From Hymenobacter gummosus (GTDB lineage: Bacteria; Bacteroidota; Bacteroidia; Cytophagales; Hymenobacteraceae), in assembly GCF_003970915.1 (NCBI RefSeq), contig NZ_RXOF01000005.1, forward strand, positions 1 to 64,000: a stretch of 64,000 nucleotides of DNA, in the 5' to 3' direction. Every line of letters starts with the position of its first letter. The first letter of the stretch is position 1. The notes beneath the pieces are model-generated. The model had not been told where the DNA came from. It saw only the letters and a list, made by a program, of their open reading frames with translations, and searched no databases. This document shows positions 50,267-58,804 of this stretch, in pieces. A program made the position numbers and the translations under genes.

Positions 50267-51070
50267 TTACTCGGGCAAGATGCGCTTGATCAGGCGCAGC
50301 TTGTGGGTGTATTTCTGGCGCTGGCGGTTGTAGATGCCGTTGTGGTCGAGCGGGTCGATGCGCACTTCGCCGCTGGCGTGCAGGATCTGCTGGTCGTCGA
50401 GCAGCAGGCCTACGTGGATGATGTTGCCCTCGGCATTGTCGAAAAAGGCCAGGTCGCCGGGTTGGGTCTGCGACACGAAGTGCACTACGCGGCCGTGGTC
50501 GATCTGCTGGCGGGCGTCGCGCGGGAGCTGCACGCCGATAAGGCCGTAGAGCTGCTGCACCAGGCCGGAGCAGTCGACGCCGAACAGGGTGCGGCCGCCC
50601 CAGAGGTAGGGGGCTTTCAGGAAAATCTGCCCGGCTTTGAGCAGCAGGGCGGTGCGTTTGTCGGTGGGCCCCTGCGGACCGTGGCCGTTCTGCGGGTTGG
50701 TGGCCGCGCCGTTGTAGAAGTAGGCGTCGTCGCCCAGGCGCAGGGTCATGCCGTCGAAAAACGGCAGGCGGGCGCCCAGGGTGACGGGAATGCGCACCTT
50801 GGCGTTGCTGACCACCTGCACCACGTCGAGGCTGCGGGGGTGGTCCTGGGCGAGCCAGGCCGCCAGGTACTCGGCTGACACGGGCTGGTGCTGCTTGGGG
50901 TCCATCCAGCCCACGTAGTTGTCGGCCGCGGTGCGCACCTGCTGCCAGTTGCCCTGCGTCAGCAGCACCGTGTAACAGTCGCCAAACACGAGCTGGGTGA
51001 CGATTTCGGCCTTATCGGAAGGCTCGGCGCGCACCGGCACCACGCTCAGGGCGCAAATTCCGTGTTCCAC
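50267..51070 (-). CDS. NlpC/P60 (C40) cysteine peptidase with SH3-like N-terminus
   Basis: 267 aa from GTG 51070. An SH3b-like domain (1-60; VPVRAEPSDKAEIVTQLVFG, WQQVRTAADNYVGWMD) precedes the NlpC/P60 domain: GVDCSGLVQQLYGL (Cys167), IIHVGLLLD (His219) and ILHASGEVRI (His231). It would cleave D-Glu-DAP bonds in peptidoglycan. No signal peptide is visible after the GTG, so the enzyme may be cytosolic and act on recycled muropeptides. Confidence 0.9.
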   Translation of the reverse strand: MEHGICALSVVPVRAEPSDKAEIVTQLVFGDCYTVLLTQGNWQQVRTAADNYVGWMDPKQHQPVSAEYLAAWLAQDHPRSLDVVQVVSNAKVRIPVTLGARLPFFDGMTLRLGDDAYFYNGAATNPQNGHGPQGPTDKRTALLLKAGQIFLKAPYLWGGRTLFGVDCSGLVQQLYGLIGVQLPRDARQQIDHGRVVHFVSQTQPGDLAFFDNAEGNIIHVGLLLDDQQILHASGEVRIDPLDHNGIYNRQRQKYTHKLRLIKRILPE

Positions 51071-51270
51071 AATCGCAGATTAACGCTGATTTACGTGATT
51101 TCGCTGATACAAAACCATTCAATTCAGCGGAGGTAAATTTTCGCGAAGCTCCGGCTAATAATCGATTCCGCAAAACCAGCGTTGCTGGCGCCTAACCCAT
51201 TGACCGGGCCGCCAGAACGACTAAAAATCAGCGAAATCAATTCAATCAGCGCAAATCAGCGGTTAATACT
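51068..51270. repeat. GCTGATT-type iterated inverted arms between smpB and the NlpC gene
   Basis: The left arm (about 51072-51108: ATTAACGCTGATTTACGTG...) and the inverted right arm (about 51226-51270: ...AATCAGCGCAAATCAGCGG) are built of the same 9-11-base word. A ~115-bp core lies between. Same design as the CGGATT and AATGGTTA structures. Confidence 0.65.
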
Positions 51271-51733
51271 GGTTGCGGTCCATTTCGCGCTTCACGTCGC
51301 GGGCTTTGAGGTCCTCGCGCTTGTCGAAGAGCTTTTTGCCGCGGGCCAGGGCAATTTCCACCTTGGCGAAGCCCCGCTCGCCGATGAAGATGCGCAGCGG
51401 AATGATGGTCAGGCCCTGCTCCTGGCTTTTGGTTGAGAGCTGACGCATCTCCTTTTTGGTGAGCAGCAGCTGGCGCGGGCGGGTGGGCTCGTGGTTGTTG
51501 TAGGTGCCCTGGGTGTACTGGGCGATGGTCACGCCGTGCAGCCACAGGGTGCCGTTGGCCCCGAAGGTGCAGTAGCCGTCGGTGATGTTGCCGTTGCCGG
51601 TGCGCAGGCTCTTGATTTCGGTGCCCACCAGCACCATGCCGGCGGTGTACTTGACGAGAAACGAGTATTCGTAGCCCGCGCGGCGGTTCTGGATGTTGAC
51701 GGAGCGCGGGGTGGTTTCTTTGGCTTTGGCCAT
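51263..51733 (-). CDS. smpB: SsrA-binding protein
   Basis: 156 aa. NRRAGYEYSFLVKYTAGMVLVGTEIKSLR, LHGVTIAQYTQGTYNNHEPTRPRQLLL and the basic C-terminal tail of the tmRNA-binding protein are all present. It delivers tmRNA to stalled ribosomes. The ssrA gene is not in the window. TATATTTC upstream (minus strand, near 51795) is a 7-of-8 -7 box. Confidence 0.95.
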   Translation of the reverse strand: MAKAKETTPRSVNIQNRRAGYEYSFLVKYTAGMVLVGTEIKSLRTGNGNITDGYCTFGANGTLWLHGVTIAQYTQGTYNNHEPTRPRQLLLTKKEMRQLSTKSQEQGLTIIPLRIFIGERGFAKVEIALARGKKLFDKREDLKARDVKREMDRNQY

Positions 51734-51808
51734 GATGGGGAAAAGTCGCGGGGGAAGCAGCGGACCGCCGTAGCAGCCGTTGCTTAACGGAAATATAATA
51801 GCGGGTGG

Positions 51809-52216
51809 TTACTCGGCGGCGCGCAGGGCCGCAAAGCGGGCTGCCAGCTTGTGCTTGTCCACGATGCGCTGGCCGGTGCGGCCGGTGGCTACCAGCCGCT
51901 CACCCACGCGGGCTTCTACGGTGCACAGCAGTTCGCGGCCGTTGAGGGCGGCAAAGGTAGCAGTCAGCTCTACGGTTTCGCCCTCGAAGGCCGGGGCGTG
52001 GTGCTGCACCTCCACCATGGTGCCGATGCCCTCCTCCCCTGCCTCGCGCATCTGCAGCACAAACAGCCGCCCGGCCCACTCCATTTCGCGCGTCAGGGCG
52101 AAGGTGCTCAGCACCGGGTGCACCAGCCCGCCCCCGGCCTCGAACTGGGCGAAGTCGGCCGCTACGACGGTGTAGCGGTGGGTTTGCTGGTCGCCGGGGT
52201 GGAAGGGGTTGCGCAT
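51809..52216 (-). CDS. Hotdog-fold thioesterase-like protein (FlK type)
   Basis: 135 aa, single hotdog domain. VHPVLSTFALTREMEWAGRL and GEEGIGTMVEVQHHAPAFEGETVELTATF are the fluoroacetyl-CoA thioesterase-like pattern: the Thr/Glu/His segment and the long beta strand. The C-terminus (DKHKLAARFAALRAAE) is helical. The acyl-CoA substrate is unknown. It lies between smpB and an inverted-repeat gene cassette and starts just 9 bp inside the left arm's flank. Confidence 0.8.
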   Translation of the reverse strand: MRNPFHPGDQQTHRYTVVAADFAQFEAGGGLVHPVLSTFALTREMEWAGRLFVLQMREAGEEGIGTMVEVQHHAPAFEGETVELTATFAALNGRELLCTVEARVGERLVATGRTGQRIVDKHKLAARFAALRAAE

Positions 52217-52224
52217 ATTAGAAT

Positions 52225-52844
52225 GTCATGCTGAGCGCAGTCGAAGCATCTCTACCGCTTCGTCTGGGCCATCAATCACTACCTGCTTCTAACCAGAATG
52301 TGGCCCACACCTTTTATGTCTGTCAGCATTATTACTTCACCAGGAAGGCTTACAGATCCCCCACCTTTCGCTTCAATAATGTATTGACCAGCAGGAAGAA
52401 GATTTGCTGCTGCCTCACCACTAGTCAGGTTGCGGATGATTAAAGCATTGCCCCTAACGCCCCATAGGAAGGCATTAGCAGGGGCTACATCTGATCCGTG
52501 CGCCATAATGGTAGCTGTTGAATCGGCTCTGAAATCTATTTCAGAGCATACGTTACAGAGGGTACGTGCGCTTTTTTCCTCCGTGGTATTCTTTGAAATG
52601 CGCCGGGTTACCTTGTACTCAGTGGAAATCTGAACCCATTTCCCCACTAGGCTACCAGTGGGAAAGGTTTGCAAGTGAGCTTGCGCTTGAGCCGTTAGAG
52701 TAAGGCAGCTCAGCCCGAAAAGGCTGGTAATCAAAACTGGGCTGATAAAAGACTTCATACCTCAATATTGGGTCAGGCTGGAGACGCGACGGTTAGTGAT
52801 TTATAAACGAAGCGGTAGAGATGCTTCGACAAGCTCAGCATGAC
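52225..52844. mobile_element. Gene cassette bracketed by ~38-bp inverted repeats
   Basis: The left arm 52225-52263 (GTCATGCTGAGCGCAGTCGA...) and right arm 52807-52844 are inverted copies that differ only by GCA versus TT in the middle. Both arms end with CTACCGCTTCGT. The 620-bp unit carries one complete, AT-richer gene on the minus strand. No transposase is inside. GTCAT-type ends relate it to the solo repeats at 22511, 40120, 44633 and 50068. Confidence 0.7.
52279..52758 (-). CDS. Secreted lipocalin-like protein inside the repeat cassette
   Basis: 159 aa. The signal peptide is about residues 1-24 (FGLSCLTLTAQAQA). The mature part opens with LVGKWVQISTEYKV and has IDFRADSTATIMAHG, FLWGVRGNALIIRNL and a final strand VGHILVRSR, the W-x...D-x-T-A-T...W-x-V-x-G-x-x-L pattern of lipocalin-like proteins common in Bacteroidota. 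CNVC around residue 68-71 may form a disulfide. Its composition is markedly AT-richer than its neighbours, in keeping with acquisition. Function unknown. Confidence 0.6.
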   Translation of the reverse strand: MKSFISPVLITSLFGLSCLTLTAQAQAHLQTFPTGSLVGKWVQISTEYKVTRRISKNTTEEKSARTLCNVCSEIDFRADSTATIMAHGSDVAPANAFLWGVRGNALIIRNLTSGEAAANLLPAGQYIIEAKGGGSVSLPGEVIMLTDIKGVGHILVRSR

Positions 52845-52855
52845 GCCCTAACCTA

Positions 52856-53866
52856 CTATGCCAGCTTCAGCCGCGGGTCCGGGCTGGCCAGCTGGTCGGC
52901 AAAATCCCCGGCTTCGTATTGGAAGTGGGCTGTCATGGCAATCATGCCGGCGTTGTCGGTGCAGTACTGGAAGGCGGGGATGAACACCTCCCAGCCTAGC
53001 TCCCCCGCCAGGCGCTGCAGCTCGGCGCGCAGGCCGGAGTTGGCCGCCACGCCGCCGGCAATGGCCACGTTGGTCAGGCCGTAGTCTTTGGCGGCGCGGC
53101 GCAGCTGGCGCATGAGCGTCTGCAGGATGGTGTGCTGAATGCTGGCGCAGAGGTCCGGGAGGTTTTCCTCGATGAACTTGGGGTTCTGCTGGGTCTGCTG
53201 GCGCAGAAAGTACATCACGGCCGTTTTCACCCCGCTGAAGGAGAAGTCGTAGCCGGGCATCTGGTTCACCGGGAACGGGAAGCGCAGCGGGTCGCCCTGC
53301 TGGGCCAGCTTGTCGAGGCGGGGGCCGCCGGGGTACGGCAGGCCCAGCAGCTTGGCCGTCTTGTCGAAGGCTTCGCCGGCGGCGTCGTCCTGGGTCTGGC
53401 CGATGATTTCCATTTCCATCGGGCTGCGCACAATGACCAGCTGGGTGTGGCCCCCGCTCACCGTCAGGCAGAGAATAGGAAAGGCCGGCCGCGGCTCCTC
53501 GATGAAGTGGGCCAGGATGTGGGCCCGCATGTGGTTGACGGCAATGAGCGGCTTGCCCAGGGCCAGCGCGAAGCTTTTGGCGAACATGCCGCCGACCAGC
53601 AGGGAGCCCAGCAGGCCCGGCCCCTGGGTGAAGGCCACCGCGTCCAGCTCCTCCTTCGTGACGCCGGCCCGGCTCAGGGCGGCCTGCACCACCGGCAGAA
53701 TGTGCTGCTGGTGGGCGCGCGAAGCCAGCTCGGGCACCACGCCGCCAAACTGCTCGTGCACCTGCTGGGAGGCCACCACGTTGGCCAGGACGGTGCCCCC
53801 GGCAATTACGGCCGCCCCCGTATCGTCGCACGACGACTCGATGGCCAGGATAATGGGATGCTCCAT
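52856..53866 (-). CDS. tsaD: tRNA N6-adenosine threonylcarbamoyltransferase
   Basis: 336 aa. ASKHA/Kae1 fold: ILAIESSCDDTGAAV, VVPELASRAHQQH, FTQGPGLLGSLLVG, the metal ligands in NHMRAHILAHF (His112, His116) and NVAIAGGVAANSGLR. It transfers threonylcarbamoyl to A37 of ANN-decoding tRNAs, together with TsaB and TsaE encoded elsewhere. Its ATG at 53866 directly abuts an iterated inverted repeat. Confidence 0.96.
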   Translation of the reverse strand: MEHPIILAIESSCDDTGAAVIAGGTVLANVVASQQVHEQFGGVVPELASRAHQQHILPVVQAALSRAGVTKEELDAVAFTQGPGLLGSLLVGGMFAKSFALALGKPLIAVNHMRAHILAHFIEEPRPAFPILCLTVSGGHTQLVIVRSPMEMEIIGQTQDDAAGEAFDKTAKLLGLPYPGGPRLDKLAQQGDPLRFPFPVNQMPGYDFSFSGVKTAVMYFLRQQTQQNPKFIEENLPDLCASIQHTILQTLMRQLRRAAKDYGLTNVAIAGGVAANSGLRAELQRLAGELGWEVFIPAFQYCTDNAGMIAMTAHFQYEAGDFADQLASPDPRLKLA

Positions 53867-53992
53867 GGTGAAATGGTGAGGTGGTGAAATGGTGAGTTGA
53901 TGGGCTAGGAAGGGTGGTTCTGCCGGCTCAGTTGGGACTGTCCGAACAGCAAACTCACCAGTTCACTATTTCACCATCTCACCATTTCGCCG
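53864..53992. repeat. AATGGTGA-type iterated inverted arms upstream of tsaD
   Basis: Left arm 53864-53898 iterates AATGGTGA (ATGGTGAAATGGTGAGGTGG...). The right arm (about 53953-53992) is its inverse (...TTCACCATCTCACCATTTC). A ~55-bp core lies between. The left arm begins with the tsaD start codon itself. Confidence 0.7.
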
Positions 53993-54125
53993 CTTATTAG
54001 CTTTTTTTGTGGAATTTCCGTTGGCTGAATGCGTATAAGCATCCATTCCGGCGGCGTTTACGTCTTCGTGCCGGACGGGCTTGGGCCCGGCCGCAGCGCT
54101 TCAACTCTCCCCGCCGACTACCAGC

Positions 54126-57100
54126 GTGCAAGTTATAAAGGCCATCCTGAAGGTTCTGCTCGGGCTCGTGCTGCTGCTGGCGCTGCTGCTCGGGGCGGCC
54201 ATTCTGGCTTTGCGCATCCCGGCGGTGCAGACGGAGGTGGCCCAGCGGGCGGCCGAAATCCTGTCCGATAAGCTGGAGCAGCCCGTCAGCATCGGGCGGG
54301 TGGATGTCCGGCCCTTTACCAAAGTGGTGCTGGAGCGGGTGCAGGTGCTCGACCGGCGCGGCGGCCCGCTCTTCTACATCGGGGAGCTGGAGGCCGACGT
54401 GAGTACCTTCTCGGTGTTTTCGCCCAACAAGCTGTACCTCAGCAAGGTCACGCTTACCGAGCCGCGCTTCGAGCTGGTGACCTACCCCGGCGCCCAAAAC
54501 GAGGAAACTAACCTCGATGAGTTCCTAACGGCCTTTCAGCGCCTGCTCGGCGCGCCCGACACCACCAAGACTACCAAGCCCTTCGACTTCAAGGTGGAGG
54601 CGGTGAGCCTGCAGAATGCCCGCTTCGTGCTGGACCGCAAAGACAAGCCCCGAGCCCCGGAGTACGGCAAGTCGATGGACTACGACCACATGTACATCGA
54701 CAGCGTGTACGCCGACCTCTCGCAGATCTGGTTTCGGGGCGACACCATTCACGCCCAGATCGACGGGCTGCGGGCCCTGGATCTACCCTCCAAAACGCGG
54801 CTGCGCGAGCTGACGGCGGGCATGACTTTCGCCTCCAAGTTCTGGGAGTTCGAAAAGCTGAAGCTGCGCGTGGGCGGCAGCCAGCTGGCAGATTACGTGC
54901 GCTTCGACTACGACCATTTCCTGAATTTCACCGACTTCAACGACTCGGTGAAGGTGACGGCGCGGCTTAAGCCCAGCCGGGTGTACGCCGACGACATTGC
55001 CCTGTTTGCCCCGCAGCTCTGGGGCTGGGGCGAGAAAATCCTGATTTCGGGCGAGGCCAAGGGCTACGTGCGCGACTTCGCGGCCAAAAACCTGGACTTG
55101 CGCTACAGCAACGGCGGCACCCACATCATCGGCAACATCACCGCCCAGGGCCTGCCCGAGTGGCAGGAAACCTTCGCCGAGCTGCGCCTGCGCCCGGGCA
55201 CGGTGGTCAACCCCAAGGACCTCAAGCCCATACTGCCCGCCGCGGTGTACCCCTACTTCCAGCGCCTGGGCACCGTCACGCTGAACGGGCAGTTTCTGGG
55301 CTTCTACAACGACTTCGTGGCCAACGGCGACTTCCGCACCCGCCTGGGCAACGTGACGGCCGACGTGAACCTGAAGTTCAAGGACGACCCGCGCAACTCC
55401 AGCTACGAGGGCACCGTGCGCACGGCTGGCTTCCAGCTGGGCAAGCTGCTCGGCGACGAGTCGGTCATTCGCGACGTGGCCATCAATGGCAAGGTCGACG
55501 GCGTGGGCTTCGACCTCGATGCGGCCCGCATCAACGCCACGGCCAATATTGCCTCGGTGTGGGTGAACGGCTACCGCTACCGCAACATCGAGGTCATCAA
55601 CGGCCGCGTGACCAAGCAGGAGTTTGACGGCCGCTTCAACATCAACGACCCCAACCTGCAGGCCGCGGGCGAGGGCACCGTGAACTGGGGCCGCGGCCGG
55701 CAGGCTTTCGACCTGGTGGGCGACATCCGCCGCGCCGACCTGCGGGCCCTGGGCATTATCGACCAGCCGCTGGTCGTCAGCACCCAGGCCGACGTGCGCT
55801 TCCAGGGCCTGACGCTGGACGAGCTGCTGGGGCGCATCCACCTGCGCGACACCCGCCTCACGCTGCAGGACCGCTCCGTGCATCTCGACACGCTGGACTT
55901 GCTGGCTACCCGCCGCGACGGGGACCGGCTGCTGGCCATGCGCTCCGAAGCCTTCCGCCTGCGGGCCCGCGGCAACTACCAGTTTTCCCAGGCCATCGGC
56001 GACGTGCAGCAGCTCATCGAGGAGTACCGCCTGAATTTCGCCGGCGACGCCCGCGCCACCGAGGCCTACTACCGCCGCAAGCGCCGCCAGGCCACGCCCG
56101 ACTACCACATCGACCTGACGCTGGACCTGAAGCGGCCCAACCCGCTGCTGCACGTGTTCGTGCCCCAGCTCAGCCTCAGCGACTCCACCCACATCGAGGG
56201 CTCGTTCCGCAACGGGGCCACCTCCATTCTGCAGCTCGGCGGCAAGGCCGCGGCCGTGCAGTACGACAGCATTCGGGCCGAGCAGGTGTCGTTTGACCTC
56301 TTGACCTCGAAGCTGCCCTACGCCCCCGACGTGCTGGCCCAGGCCAGCGTGACCAGCACCCGGCAGCGCCTGCCCGGGCTGGGCCGCACCGAGCAGTTCT
56401 ACGTGGAAGGCGTGTGGGACCAGGACAAAATCAACTTCTCCTCCTCCCTGGCCCAGACCGGCACCACCAACCGCGCCCAGATCAACGGAGCGCTGGATTT
56501 TCTGCCCAACGCGGTGCAGATTGTGTTCCGCAAGTCGGGGGTAAACCTGCTGGGGCGCGAGTGGATTATTGCCCAAGACAACGCCATCGTCATTGCCGGC
56601 GGCGGGCACGAAATAACGGTGCCCAACTTCTCGCTCTCCAACGGCCGGCAGCTCATCCTGGCCACCGGCGAAGTGTCGGAGGACCCCTCGCGCACCCTGC
56701 ACCTGGAGGTGAAGGACTTGGAGCTGGCCACCCTCTCCCCGCTGACCCGGCAGAATATGCGCGGGCGCGTCAACGCCACCGGCGACGTGCGCGGGGTGTT
56801 CGGGCAGCTGGTGACGGCCGCCCGCCTCACGGTGGACTCTCTGTACTTCGACAACACGCTGATTGGCAACGTATCGGGCGTGGCCAACTGGGACAACGAC
56901 GCCCGCCGCCTGGGCACTAACCTCTCGGTGATGCGCGACGGGCAGAACGTGCTGAGCGTGGCCGGCACCATCGCCCCGACCGGCGCCCCCGAGGACCAGC
57001 TGAACCTGACCGGCGCCCTCAACGACGCGCCCATCAAGCTGGCCGAGCCTTTCCTGGCCGGGGTGCTGACCAACCTTGGCGGCACCGGCCGCGGTACCCT

Positions 57101-58703
57101 GCGCCTGACTGGCCCCTTCTCGGCCCCCAGCCTGCGCGGCGACGTGGCCGTGAGCAAGGGCCAGCTGACGTTTGCCTACCTGAACACCACTTACACCTTC
57201 GAGGACCGCATCCGCTTCTTCGAGGACCGTATGGTGTTCCGCAACATTAAGCTGCGCGACCCGCTGGGCAACCAGGGCACCCTCGACGGCAACATCTACC
57301 ACAAGGGCTTCGACAACATGCGCCTGGCGCTGAAGGCCAACTTCCGCCGCATGCAGGTGCTCAACACCACCCGCCGCCAGAACGAGCTGTACTTCGGCAC
57401 GGCCTACGCCACCGGCGAGGCCACCGTCACCGGCCCCGTCGACAACCTGGTTATCGACGTGCGGGCCCGCAGCGAATCGGGCACCCGCCTCTCGCTGCCG
57501 CTCGACAACGCCACCACCGTGCAGCAGGCCAGCTACATCAAGTTCGTGAACCGCAACCTGCCCGACACCGCCAAGGTAGCCGCGGCCGCCAAGCCGCCGG
57601 TGGATTTGTCGGGCATCCTGCTCAACGCCACCTTCGACGTGACGCCCGACGCCTACATGGAGGTGATTCTGGACGAGACGACCGGCGACGTGATTCGCGG
57701 CTCGGCCACCGGGCAGCTGCGCATGAACATCGACACCCGCGGCGAATTCAACATGTACGGGCAGCTGGAGGTGGTGCGCGGGGCCTACAACTTCACCCTG
57801 CAGGGCCTGGTGAACAAGGAGTTCCAGGTGCGCCCCGGCGGCACGCTCACCTTCAACGGCGACCCGATGCAGGGCCAGATGGACGTGACGGCCGCCTACA
57901 CCCAGCGCACCTCGCTGGCCCCCATCCTGGGTGGCGGGGCCGGCGGAGGCGACGGCGAAACCACCAACGCCTACGCCAGCGTGACGGCCGTGATGCACCT
58001 GACCGGCGACATGCTGCTGCCCCGCATTCAGCTCGGGCTGGAGTTTAACGACGCGCCTTCGTCGGTGGAGGGCGAGCTGACCTCCTTCCTGTCGAACATC
58101 CGCAACGACGAGCAGGAGCTGAACCGGCAGGTTTTCTCGCTGCTGCTGTTCCGCCAGCTCTCCACGGTGGGCCAGTTCGGCAACACGGCCCTGACCAGCG
58201 GCGGCGGGGCGGTGCAGAACAGCCTGGGTCAGATCCTGTCGACGCAGCTGGGCCTGCTTACCTCGCAGATTGACCAGAACCTGGAAATTGCCTTCAACCT
58301 CGACGGCGTGACCGAGGAGGAGCTAAAAAACCTGCAGGTGCGCCTGAGCTACAGCCTCCTGCAGGGGCGCCTGCGCGTGACGCGCTTCGGCGGCATCAGC
58401 TCCAACGCCACCACCAACACGCCCGGCGGCACGCCCACCCAGACCTCGCTCATCGGCGACATCGGCCTGGAGTATTTCCTGCGCCAGGATGGCAAGTTCC
58501 GCGTGCGGCTGCGCTACGAAACCACCCCGCGCGACATCGGCGTGCCCAACCAGGCCCGGGCCGGCATTTCAGTGGTGCACACCGAGCAGTTCGACAGCTT
58601 CCGGGAGCTGTTTGCCCGCAAACGCCTGCGCCGCCGCGAAGAGGCCCGCCGCAAAGCCCGCGAGCAGCTCATCATCGACGACGATCCGCGCACTGCGTTG
58701 TAA
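54126..58703 (+). CDS. tamB: TamB-like translocation/assembly protein
   Basis: About 1525 aa from GTG 54126 (VQVIKAILKVLL); a TTG 45 bp upstream is possible. The N-terminal membrane helix (about 6-30) is followed by AsmA-like repeats and a very long beta-rich region (VTLNGQFLGFYNDFVANGDF type), then the C-terminal DUF490 domain (about 1150-1490: RGSATGQLRMNIDTRGEFNMYGQLEVVRGAYNFTLQGLVNKEF). The basic tail ends KAREQLIIDDDPRTAL. It should span the periplasm and aid outer-membrane lipid transport or protein assembly. No tamA-like gene is adjacent. A repeat starts at its stop codon. Confidence 0.9.
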   Translation: MQVIKAILKVLLGLVLLLALLLGAAILALRIPAVQTEVAQRAAEILSDKLEQPVSIGRVDVRPFTKVVLERVQVLDRRGGPLFYIGELEADVSTFSVFSPNKLYLSKVTLTEPRFELVTYPGAQNEETNLDEFLTAFQRLLGAPDTTKTTKPFDFKVEAVSLQNARFVLDRKDKPRAPEYGKSMDYDHMYIDSVYADLSQIWFRGDTIHAQIDGLRALDLPSKTRLRELTAGMTFASKFWEFEKLKLRVGGSQLADYVRFDYDHFLNFTDFNDSVKVTARLKPSRVYADDIALFAPQLWGWGEKILISGEAKGYVRDFAAKNLDLRYSNGGTHIIGNITAQGLPEWQETFAELRLRPGTVVNPKDLKPILPAAVYPYFQRLGTVTLNGQFLGFYNDFVANGDFRTRLGNVTADVNLKFKDDPRNSSYEGTVRTAGFQLGKLLGDESVIRDVAINGKVDGVGFDLDAARINATANIASVWVNGYRYRNIEVINGRVTKQEFDGRFNINDPNLQAAGEGTVNWGRGRQAFDLVGDIRRADLRALGIIDQPLVVSTQADVRFQGLTLDELLGRIHLRDTRLTLQDRSVHLDTLDLLATRRDGDRLLAMRSEAFRLRARGNYQFSQAIGDVQQLIEEYRLNFAGDARATEAYYRRKRRQATPDYHIDLTLDLKRPNPLLHVFVPQLSLSDSTHIEGSFRNGATSILQLGGKAAAVQYDSIRAEQVSFDLLTSKLPYAPDVLAQASVTSTRQRLPGLGRTEQFYVEGVWDQDKINFSSSLAQTGTTNRAQINGALDFLPNAVQIVFRKSGVNLLGREWIIAQDNAIVIAGGGHEITVPNFSLSNGRQLILATGEVSEDPSRTLHLEVKDLELATLSPLTRQNMRGRVNATGDVRGVFGQLVTAARLTVDSLYFDNTLIGNVSGVANWDNDARRLGTNLSVMRDGQNVLSVAGTIAPTGAPEDQLNLTGALNDAPIKLAEPFLAGVLTNLGGTGRGTLRLTGPFSAPSLRGDVAVSKGQLTFAYLNTTYTFEDRIRFFEDRMVFRNIKLRDPLGNQGTLDGNIYHKGFDNMRLALKANFRRMQVLNTTRRQNELYFGTAYATGEATVTGPVDNLVIDVRARSESGTRLSLPLDNATTVQQASYIKFVNRNLPDTAKVAAAAKPPVDLSGILLNATFDVTPDAYMEVILDETTGDVIRGSATGQLRMNIDTRGEFNMYGQLEVVRGAYNFTLQGLVNKEFQVRPGGTLTFNGDPMQGQMDVTAAYTQRTSLAPILGGGAGGGDGETTNAYASVTAVMHLTGDMLLPRIQLGLEFNDAPSSVEGELTSFLSNIRNDEQELNRQVFSLLLFRQLSTVGQFGNTALTSGGGAVQNSLGQILSTQLGLLTSQIDQNLEIAFNLDGVTEEELKNLQVRLSYSLLQGRLRVTRFGGISSNATTNTPGGTPTQTSLIGDIGLEYFLRQDGKFRVRLRYETTPRDIGVPNQARAGISVVHTEQFDSFRELFARKRLRRREEARRKAREQLIIDDDPRTAL

Positions 58704-58796
58704 ATGGTCAAATGGCTGAATGGTTAAATGGCTGGTCGTTCTGTCAGCAGAACAATCAACCATTTAACCATTCAGCCATTTAACCATTCATTACTT
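58704..58796. repeat. AATGGTTA-type iterated inverted arms between tamB and ftsX
   Basis: Starting at the base after the tamB stop, the left arm reads ATGGTCAAATGGCTGAATGG... and the right arm (58758-58790) CCATTTAACCATTCAGCC.... The core is ~20 bp. The right arm runs into the ftsX -7 box. Confidence 0.75.
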
Positions 58797-58799
58797 TTG
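58792..58799 (+). promoter_or_regulatory. -7 box of ftsX, near-leaderless start
   Basis: TACTTTTG, a full TAnnTTTG match, ends only 5 bp before ATG 58805. Transcription would begin at or next to the start codon. The upstream promoter half lies in the repeat arm. Confidence 0.6.
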
Positions 58800-58804
58800 C
58801 CCCA

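Noticed and set aside
54783-57998. Very long minus-strand open frame (1071 codons) opposite tamB
   Set aside because: It is a by-product of GC-rich third positions in tamB. Its composition (Val, His, Gly, Gln runs) is unlike any protein, and tamB has clear domains on the other strand. The same applies to the long antisense frames opposite cphA (25770-28415), rpsA (29534-31480), res (11136-12812) and the propeller-like gene (3163-4695).
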